DNA of 54,153 nt from positions 1 through 54,153 of the forward strand of contig DASVCS010000160.1 of the NCBI GenBank assembly GCA_036381495.1, given 5' to 3'. Origin of the DNA: DASVCS01 sp036381495 (GTDB taxonomy: Bacteria; Gemmatimonadota; Gemmatimonadetes; Longimicrobiales; RSA9). Within the stretch, counting starts at the first letter, position 1, and every line of letters begins with the position of its first letter. A program made the position numbers and the translations under genes. This document shows positions 48,921 to 54,153 of the stretch, in pieces. The notes beneath the pieces are model-generated. The model searched no databases, was not told where the DNA came from, and saw only the letters and a list, made by a program, of their open reading frames with translations.

Positions 48921-49310
48921 ATGAGCAGCACTCGACGATACATGACCATCCTCGCCCTTGCCCTCCTGCCCATCGCAGGTTGCGGCGCCACCAGGGGCGG
49001 CTCCGACGCAGGCGCGCAGCCGGCGCCGGCACGCGGCGTGCCCGTCGCCGTGTCGAACTACAACTGGCTGGACGTCGACATCTACGCGCTCCGTAGCGGC
49101 ATTCGCCACCGCCTCGGAACGGTCGGCACGGGCCAGACCGTCCTCCTCACGGTCCCACCGGGACTCGTCGATGCGGGACAGGTGCGCCTGTTGGTGGATC
49201 CGATCGGTGGGCGGCCCTTCCTCACCGATCCGATCCTGGTGGCGCCAGGGCAGCAGATCGAGTTGCGGGTGGAGAACCATCTGCCGCTCTCGAACTGGAT
49301 GGTGCACTGA
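48921..49310 (+). CDS. Small lipoprotein of unknown function
   Basis: A 129-residue exported lipoprotein: a signal with ILALALLPIAGC, Cys at about residue 21. The mature part is beta-rich (VPVAVSNYNWLDVDIYAL, then GQTVLLTVPPGL, then GQQIELRVENHL) and ends in SNWMVH. No recognised family, although the pattern recalls small beta-sandwich lipoproteins. GGAGA is placed 10 bases before the ATG. Divergent from the amino-acid permease and convergent with the CLC gene. Confidence 0.72.
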   Translation: MSSTRRYMTILALALLPIAGCGATRGGSDAGAQPAPARGVPVAVSNYNWLDVDIYALRSGIRHRLGTVGTGQTVLLTVPPGLVDAGQVRLLVDPIGGRPFLTDPILVAPGQQIELRVENHLPLSNWMVH

Positions 49311-49431
49311 ACCGTGACCCGCCGCGGTCGTGACCCACCCGGTGCCACGAACGCGGCGGCCGGCATGCGAGGGGGGAGCGCGCGGCAGCCGCGGGTCCAC
49401 CGGGCCCGCGGATGCCGCCACGCTCGCGGGG

Positions 49432-51303
49432 CTACGCGCTACGCCTCCGCCGCCGATCGCCGAGCCCGCCCAGGCGCGGCCGCGTGGGCCGGAACGCCGC
49501 CTCGAGCCGCTCCTGGTGTGCCGCCAGCAGGTCGCTGCGCGTGATCATCCCGACCACCTTGCGCGGCGCACGGCGGCTCACGACCGGGAGCCGGCCGACC
49601 CCCTCGCGGACCATGTGGTCGGCCGCCTCGCGCAGCGTGTTGTCTTCGAATACGGCGACCGCCGGGCGCTCGATCACCTGGCGGACCCGCAGATCGCCCG
49701 GCCGGTCCGCGCCGAAGAGATTTCGCCGCGTGACCACGCCGACCAGGAACCCGCGCGCGTCGAGCACCGGGAACCCCTGGTGGCTGGTCCCCTCCGCCCG
49801 TGAGGCCAGCCACGCGCGCACGCTGTCCAGCGTGTCATCGGCCGAGAGCGCGACGACGGACCGCGTCATCCCGTCGCGCACGAGCACCCGGCTCAGGTAG
49901 TCGATCGCGTACTCGGTGCGGATGCTCACGCCGCGGCGCGCGAGCTTCTCCGTCATGATCGAGTTCCGCATCAGGAGCTGCGAGATCAGGTACGCGGCCG
50001 CGCAGCCGCCGAGCAGCGGCAGTAGCCCCAGCGGCTGCCGCGTCGTCTCGAACGCGAACACCACCGAGGCGAGGAGCGCGTGCGATGCGCCGGCGAAAAT
50101 CGCGGCCATCCCCACCAGCGCCGCCACGCGCACGTCGAGGTCCAGCCCGGGGAGCAGCGCGATCGCGCCGGCACCCAGCAACGCCCCCATCCCACCGCCG
50201 ATCGTGAACAGCGGCGCCAGCGTCCCGCCCGAGGTCCCGCTCCCCAGGTAGATCGACCACGAAATGAACTTCAGGCCGACCAGCACGATCAACGCGGTCC
50301 CGACCAGCTCTCCGGACAGGATCTGCTCGATGTTGTAGTAGCCGACGCCGAGCGTGCGCGGCTCGATCGCCCCGACAATGCCGACCACGACGGCGCCGAG
50401 CGCCGGCCACCACATCCAGTGCACCGGCAACCGTCCGAAGCCGTCCTCGATCGCGTAGACCACCCGGGTCACGTACACGGACGCCACGCCCACCACCGCG
50501 CCGAGCACGATGTACGCGGCGAGCGCCGCGCCGCCCGGCTGCGCCAGGTTCGGCATCGCGAAGATCGGCTCGGAGCCCACCATCGCTATGCGCATCGCCG
50601 TCGCCGTCGCGCTCGCCAGCGCGACCGGGATGATCGAACGCGCACGGTACTCGAACAGCAGCAGCTCGATCGCCAGCAACACCGCGGAGACCGGACTCCC
50701 GAACGTGGCCGTCATCCCCGCCGCCGCACCCGCCGCCAGCAGCGTCTTCCGCTCGTCGATCGTGATCCGCAGCCCCTGCCCCACCAGCGAGCCCAACGCA
50801 CCGCCCGTCGCGATGATCGGCCCCTCGGCGCCGAACGGACCGCCCGTCCCGATCGCGACCGCCGCCGACAACGGCTTCAGCAGCATCACTCGCGGCGAGA
50901 TCCGGCTCTTCGCGTACAGGACCCGCTCCATCACTTCCGGAATCCCGTGCCCCCGGATCGCCGGCGTCCCGTACCTCGCCATCAGACCGACGACCACCGC
51001 GCCCGCCACCGGCACCACGATGATCCACGCCCCCAGGTCGGTCCCGACCGGCGCAACGAAATCGAAGGAAATGCGGCCGAAGAAAGCCAGACTCGTGATC
51101 AGTCCGATCAGCCGCGTGAGGAACTCCGCCATGAAACCGGCGGCGATCGCCACCAGGACCGCCATGGCGGAAATGAAGACCACCCGCCGATCGACGGGCG
51201 CGTATTCTCTCGGAACCCGGACGGACTCCAGCGCGGGCCCCATCGACGGGGCGACCGGCAGACCATCCGTCGTCGAAGAGCGCGCGACCTCCTGATCCAT
51301 CAC
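49432..51303 (-). CDS. CLC-family chloride/proton transporter with C-terminal CBS domains
   Basis: A 623-residue membrane protein. The CLC core (about 40-445) has motifs GHGIPEVME near 119, the gating-glutamate segment GPFGAEGPI near 155, and GSGTSGGTLAP near 350. These are the three anion-pathway loops; the gating Glu suggests an exchanger. Two CBS domains follow (about 475-590: VRDGMTRSVVALSADDTLDSV and VRQVIERPAVAVFEDNTLREAADHM, cited in part), which bind adenine nucleotides in related proteins. Arg-rich C-terminal end. Two ATG codons at the start. It stands alone between a small lipoprotein gene and tRNA-Ala. Confidence 0.93.
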   Translation of the reverse strand: MMDQEVARSSTTDGLPVAPSMGPALESVRVPREYAPVDRRVVFISAMAVLVAIAAGFMAEFLTRLIGLITSLAFFGRISFDFVAPVGTDLGAWIIVVPVAGAVVVGLMARYGTPAIRGHGIPEVMERVLYAKSRISPRVMLLKPLSAAVAIGTGGPFGAEGPIIATGGALGSLVGQGLRITIDERKTLLAAGAAAGMTATFGSPVSAVLLAIELLLFEYRARSIIPVALASATATAMRIAMVGSEPIFAMPNLAQPGGAALAAYIVLGAVVGVASVYVTRVVYAIEDGFGRLPVHWMWWPALGAVVVGIVGAIEPRTLGVGYYNIEQILSGELVGTALIVLVGLKFISWSIYLGSGTSGGTLAPLFTIGGGMGALLGAGAIALLPGLDLDVRVAALVGMAAIFAGASHALLASVVFAFETTRQPLGLLPLLGGCAAAYLISQLLMRNSIMTEKLARRGVSIRTEYAIDYLSRVLVRDGMTRSVVALSADDTLDSVRAWLASRAEGTSHQGFPVLDARGFLVGVVTRRNLFGADRPGDLRVRQVIERPAVAVFEDNTLREAADHMVREGVGRLPVVSRRAPRKVVGMITRSDLLAAHQERLEAAFRPTRPRLGGLGDRRRRRSA

Positions 51304-51470
51304 GCGCCCCCTTCCACCCTACGCCCCGCCAGTCCCCGCGCCGCTCCACCCCTCACCGAACGCCACATCACGTCCCGGGCGCGCCGGACGGGGGAGTCCC
51401 CCGCGGCCGGCGCACACCGGCCTCCCGATCTATTCAATGGAACTCCTACCGTCTCTTCGTCGAATCACAC

Positions 51471-51502
51471 CGGCCTCGGCGCGGTGGGCCGCGCCGAGGC
51501 CG
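51471..51502 (-). terminator. Terminator of tRNA-Ala
   Basis: A perfect 14-bp stem, CGGCCTCGGCGCGG and CCGCGCCGAGGCCG with loop TGGG. It starts 29 bases after the tRNA 3' end on the minus strand. No strong U-tract follows. Confidence 0.7.
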
Positions 51503-51530
51503 GGAACGGCTGGCTACGGAGAGTCAGCAG

Positions 51531-51603
51531 TGGACCTGACCGGGATCGAACCGGTGACCTCCTGCTTGCAAAGCAGGCGCTCTCCCAGCTGAGCTACAGG
51601 CCC
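51531..51603 (-). tRNA. tRNA-Ala (anticodon TGC)
   Basis: 73 bases on the minus strand, GGGCCTGTAGCTCAGC... to ...GGTTCGATCCCGGTCAGGTCCA. The acceptor stem contains the G3-U70 pair that identifies alanine tRNAs. The anticodon loop reads CTTTGCAAG, giving TGC. D-loop and T-loop (GGTTCGATCC) consensus bases are in place. The 3' CCA is not encoded. A near-consensus promoter and a strong terminator flank it, so it is a single-gene unit. Confidence 0.97.
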
Positions 51604-51659
51604 AAGAGACGAGCGGAGGGTCGGGGAGTGCCCTCCGCTCGCATCCGGCTCAGCCTACC

Positions 51660-51688
51660 ATATTAACGACCGCGTGGAAGGACGTCAA
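51660..51688 (-). promoter_or_regulatory. Strong sigma-70 promoter of tRNA-Ala
   Basis: On the minus strand TTGACG (51683-51688), exactly 17 bases, then TAATAT (51660-51665). Five of six bases match at each box. It lies 57 bases before the tRNA and just after the stop of the next gene upstream. Confidence 0.85.
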
Positions 51689-51691
51689 GCT

Positions 51692-52087
51692 TCAGGCTGC
51701 CTTCATCGCGGATGGCGCGACAACGGCGATGTCGGAAGCGGACGGCGCGACGGCGGGCCGCGCGGGCTCGGTTTCGGCTGCGCGGCGGCGCGCGAGTTCG
51801 GCGTCGACGAGCCGCATGACCTCCTCATCGGAGAGCCAGCCGTTGTCCCAGAGCACGGTGAAGGCGTTCCGGGCGCGGCCGAGGCGGTCGCGGCGCGCGG
51901 AGCCCGGTGCGCCTCGCTTGTACGAGATCACGCAGCCGGCCCAACTTCCGCGGACGACGGCGTTCTTGGCGAGGTCCTCGCGCAACTGGACGAGGCCGTC
52001 GTGGCTGAATTCGGCGAGTTCGGAACGGAGGTCGGCGAGTGCCTCATCGCGGTGCCGCTCCGAGTAGCGTTCGATCGTATTGTGCAT
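51692..52087 (-). CDS. Hypothetical cytoplasmic protein (131 aa)
   Basis: A 131-residue mostly helical protein (MHNTIERYSERHRDEALADL at the start). It contains an RGSWAGCVISYKRGAPGSARRDRLGRARNAFTVLWDNGWLSDEEVMRLV region (named here by its parts WAGCVISYKRG and FTVLWDNGWLSDEEV), and the C-terminal third is Ala/Pro-rich. No family is recognised. AAAGGAG lies 6 bases before the ATG at 52087; the upstream in-frame ATG at 52093 is too close to that site. It may be a small stress- or growth-related protein; nothing in the sequence shows a function. Confidence 0.68.
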   Translation of the reverse strand: MHNTIERYSERHRDEALADLRSELAEFSHDGLVQLREDLAKNAVVRGSWAGCVISYKRGAPGSARRDRLGRARNAFTVLWDNGWLSDEEVMRLVDAELARRRAAETEPARPAVAPSASDIAVVAPSAMKAA

Positions 52088-52412
52088 GGCCATCTCCTTT
52101 CTGCTGGGGTAGCCCACGTCCTTTCCCCTGCCGCACGTGGCGTGCCGCGGAACGGAGCGTGCGGTGGGGCGCGAAATCGCGGCGAAACGGGAGGAAGGGA
52201 GCGGGGCGGGCGGCTGGTCCCGGGCGTCGCGGCGTGCTACTTTTCGGCGGCAGTGGCCGACCGGGGACCGCGATCGGGATGGGATGTCTCATGTACACGG
52301 TGATCGTCCGGGCGTCGTACGGAAGGGTCGACGGGAGCGAGCCGGCGAGCGCATCCGGCCCGTGGCGGCGGCGCGCCGGCGGCGGCGCGGCGGGGTGGCC
52401 CGGGCGGTTCGG
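52088..52412. other. 325-base divergent intergenic region
   Basis: Between the 131-aa gene (minus) and the D-threonine-aldolase-like gene (plus). An alternative in-frame ATG for the latter lies at 52279, but the sequence between is Arg/Gly-rich and unlike the enzyme family. No clear promoter or structured element is seen. Confidence 0.4.
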
Positions 52413-53591
52413 ATGAGCGTGGACGGACGGCAGCGGACGCTGGCGGCGCTCGAGACGCCGGCCGCGCTGGTCGACCTCGAGCGCATGGCCGCGAACCTCG
52501 ACCGGATGGCCGACTACGCGCGCGAGCACGGGCTCGCGCTCCGGCCGCACGTCAAGACGCACAAGACGCCGGCGCTGGCGGCCGAGCAGCTCGGGCGCGG
52601 GGCGGCGGGCGTGACCGTGGCGACGCCGCGCGAGGCGGAGGTGATGGCCTCGGTCGCGTCGGACATCCTGGTCGCCTATCCGCCCGTCGAACAGCGGCGG
52701 GCCGAGCGGCTGCTGGCGCTACCGGCCGACGTTCGGCTGACCATCGCGCTGGACTCGTCGGAGGCGCTGCGGACGCTCGCGGCGGCCGCTGCCGCGGCCG
52801 GCCGTGCGGTCGGTGTGTTGATCGAGCTGGACCTGGGGATGCGGCGCTGCGGCGTGCAGGCGCCCGACGCCGCGGTGCGGCTGGCGCGCGAGGCGGCGGC
52901 GCTCCCGGGAATCGAGTATCGCGGGGTCCTCTTCTACCCCGGCCACATCCGTGCGCCCGTGACGCAGCAGGACTCCGCGCTGGACCGGCTCCGGCGCGAT
53001 TTGGCGCATCACCTGGAGGCGCTCCGTGCCGCCGGGCTCGAGCCCGCCGTGGTGAGCGGCGGCTCGACGCCCACCGGTTTCGCCTCCCACCGCATCGACG
53101 GCCTCACCGAGATTCGGCCCGGCACCTACATCTTCAACGACAGGACGACCGCCGCGATCGGTGCGTGCGGGTGGGACGACTGCGCGTATTCGGTCCTGGC
53201 GACCGTGGTCAGCACCGCCGTTCCCGGGCAGGCGGTGATCGATGCGGGATCGAAGGCACTCTCGCGGGAGGAGCTCCGCGCGCCGGACGGAGATGGGTAC
53301 GGCGCGCTGCTCGATCGACCCGAAGTGACGGTCCGTTCCGTCTCGGAGGAGCACGGCGTACTGGACCTCTCACGGACCGACTGGCGCCCCCGCATCGGGG
53401 AGCGCGTACGCGTCGTGCCCAACCACGTCTGCGTCTCGGTCAATCTGAACGAGCGGCTGTGGGGCGTGTCCGGCGGAGAGGTCCGGACATCGTGGTGGGT
53501 CGCGGCGCGGGGCCGCGCCGCGGATCAGTCGTCGAGTCGGCCCGAACAGGTCGCGCACGGACAGATGCCGCGGAGCAGCTCGAACGGGTAG
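52413..53591 (+). CDS. D-threonine aldolase-like PLP enzyme (alanine racemase fold)
   Basis: A 392-residue cytosolic pyridoxal-phosphate enzyme. The N-terminal TPAALVDLERMAANLDRMA and RPHVKTHKTP (PLP lysine at Lys48) belong to the fold-III D-threonine aldolase/D-serine dehydratase group. LIELDLGMRRCGVQ near 140, VVSGGSTPTGF near 213, and the metal-binding VPNHVCVSVNL near 348 (the family's His/Cys site) are present. It would cleave D-threonine or a related beta-hydroxy-D-amino acid to glycine and an aldehyde, or dehydrate D-serine. The 3' end overlaps the convergent DUF971 gene by 67 bases, and the last 25 residues (Ser/Gln-rich) lie outside the family domain. Confidence 0.9.
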   Translation: MSVDGRQRTLAALETPAALVDLERMAANLDRMADYAREHGLALRPHVKTHKTPALAAEQLGRGAAGVTVATPREAEVMASVASDILVAYPPVEQRRAERLLALPADVRLTIALDSSEALRTLAAAAAAAGRAVGVLIELDLGMRRCGVQAPDAAVRLAREAAALPGIEYRGVLFYPGHIRAPVTQQDSALDRLRRDLAHHLEALRAAGLEPAVVSGGSTPTGFASHRIDGLTEIRPGTYIFNDRTTAAIGACGWDDCAYSVLATVVSTAVPGQAVIDAGSKALSREELRAPDGDGYGALLDRPEVTVRSVSEEHGVLDLSRTDWRPRIGERVRVVPNHVCVSVNLNERLWGVSGGEVRTSWWVAARGRAADQSSSRPEQVAHGQMPRSSSNG

Positions 53592-53857
53592 ATCCCCGTC
53601 CGGTGGCCGTCGCTCCATTCGAAGCGAAGCGCGTAGCGGCCGACGTAGCGGATCGCCTCCGGATAGATGTCGGGCATGATGCTCGCGGGGTCGAGGATCG
53701 GCCGCCCGGAAAACTCGTCCACGCACGCGGCGCACGGACATTGCTGCCGGAGGTGGCGCGGCGTGTACTCCGAAACGTGGCCGTCCGCCCAGCGGATGCG
53801 GAGTCGGGCGCCATCCTCGGTCGGCGCGACGTCGATCGGCTCCGTGCTGGAATCCAT
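53525..53857 (-). CDS. DUF971-domain protein
   Basis: A 110-residue protein consisting of one DUF971 domain, the N-terminal module of gamma-butyrobetaine hydroxylases that also occurs alone or fused to Mrp/ApbC proteins. Features are LRIRWADGHVSEYTPRHLR and paired cysteines CPCAAC (41-46) and CPCATC near the C-terminus. WSDGHRTGIYPFELLR is the typical end. The Cys pairs suggest metal or Fe-S binding, which fits its frequent link to Fe-S carrier proteins. It overlaps the aldolase-like gene by 67 bases and is encoded 134 bases downstream of aconitase in the same direction, a gene that itself uses an Fe-S cluster. Confidence 0.88.
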   Translation of the reverse strand: MDSSTEPIDVAPTEDGARLRIRWADGHVSEYTPRHLRQQCPCAACVDEFSGRPILDPASIMPDIYPEAIRYVGRYALRFEWSDGHRTGIYPFELLRGICPCATCSGRLDD

Positions 53858-53991
53858 GCTCTCCTCAGGACGTGGCGGTCATCGCCGGGTGTAGACCCCC
53901 GCCGCTTGCCGCGGTTCCCGCCGGGCGCCGCCCTCACCGCACCACGAGGGCGGCGGCCGTTCGCCGCGGGGCGGCGGGGCGGCTTCCGCGG

Positions 53992-54153
53992 TTACGCCGG
54001 GGCGGTCTCCGTGCCCAGGAGCTGTCGCAGGACGAACTGGAGGATGCCGCCGTGGCGGTAGTAGAGCAGTTCCTGGGGGGTGTCGATGCGGATGGTGGCG
54101 CGGAAGCGGAGCGTGGTGCCGTCCGTGCGCTCGGCAACGATCTCGACCTCCCT
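53992..54153 (-). CDS. acnA: Aconitate hydratase, C-terminal end (cut by window)
   Basis: The last 53 residues of aconitase, which isomerises citrate to isocitrate in the TCA cycle. The visible part includes IRIDTPQELLYYRHGGILQF and VLRQLL, the highly conserved end of the AcnA/IRP1 type (the Tyr-Tyr-x-His-Gly-Gly motif). The TAA stop follows the short tail GTETAPA. The [4Fe-4S] cysteines lie outside the window. Same direction as the DUF971 gene. Confidence 0.93.
   Translation of the reverse strand, partial: REVEIVAERTDGTTLRFRATIRIDTPQELLYYRHGGILQFVLRQLLGTETAPA

Noticed and set aside
46631..48991. MlaE as a 786-residue fusion, because its frame stays open upstream
   Set aside because: The upstream part is antiparallel in character (Arg-rich) and overlaps the amino-acid permease gene; the GTGA overlap gives a clean start at 47413.
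1..54153. CRISPR array, prophage or integrative element
   Set aside because: No spaced identical repeats, integrase, phage structural genes or attachment-site duplication were found; tRNA-Ala has no adjacent integrase.

Overview
The window is a very GC-rich bacterial chromosome segment with densely packed genes and no phage, plasmid, CRISPR or insertion-sequence genes. Several features suggest a diderm from the Gemmatimonadota or a neighbouring phylum such as Acidobacteriota: a PadR regulator paired with a duplicated FtsX/MacB (ADOP-type) permease, a PEP-CTERM protein, Omp85-type and OmpA-like outer-membrane proteins, an Mla lipid transporter, and several lipoproteins. This placement is inferred from gene content only.

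Layout. 1-4.8 kb: a truncated dicarboxylate symporter, a DUF4382 lipoprotein, a membrane protein/PEP-CTERM bicistron, and rsgA. 4.7-9.2 kb: an RpoD-type sigma factor with a long leader holding a partial repeat copy, a lipoprotein, a PP2C phosphatase and an HD phosphohydrolase. 9.4-16.6 kb: the ADOP permease/PadR pair, then maeB-pckA (malate and oxaloacetate to pyruvate and PEP). 16.7-26.5 kb: a plus-strand run of an Omp85-like barrel, an amidohydrolase, a carboxypeptidase-regulatory-like protein, a cation efflux protein, and a cluster of methyltransferase, flavin oxidoreductase, SRPBCC cyclase and ketosynthase. 26.9-29.9 kb: an outer-membrane barrel protein, a DUF4126 membrane protein and an AhpD-like protein. 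30.2-41.5 kb: a minus-strand block (two zinc dehydrogenases, DUF255 thioredoxin-like protein, flavin reductase, nth, a PolX-like PHP protein, a zincin, an NSS transporter). 41.5-54.1 kb: glycyl-tRNA synthetase, an MNT-HEPN-type protein, mlaDFE with an amino-acid permease, a CLC-CBS transporter, tRNA-Ala with a near-consensus promoter, a D-threonine-aldolase-like enzyme, a DUF971 protein and the 3' end of aconitase.

The most unusual signal is a composite intergenic repeat. A 56-nt core (doubled GTAAAC plus a GGCGGC-GCA-GCCGCC hairpin) occurs four times; three copies are identical and the fourth differs at one base. Three copies carry further shared blocks and sit, in the same orientation, directly after minus-strand genes. 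In all three, a G-rich GGGCTAGGG/GGGGCT array supplies the final Gly codon and TAG stop of the upstream gene. The three copies separate the block into [NSS...nth], [flavin reductase-DUF255-dehydrogenase] and [dehydrogenase]. I interpret it as an operon-end element of unknown function. A second notable item is the PolX-like protein, whose polymerase catalytic acidic residues appear lost while its PHP exonuclease motifs are intact.
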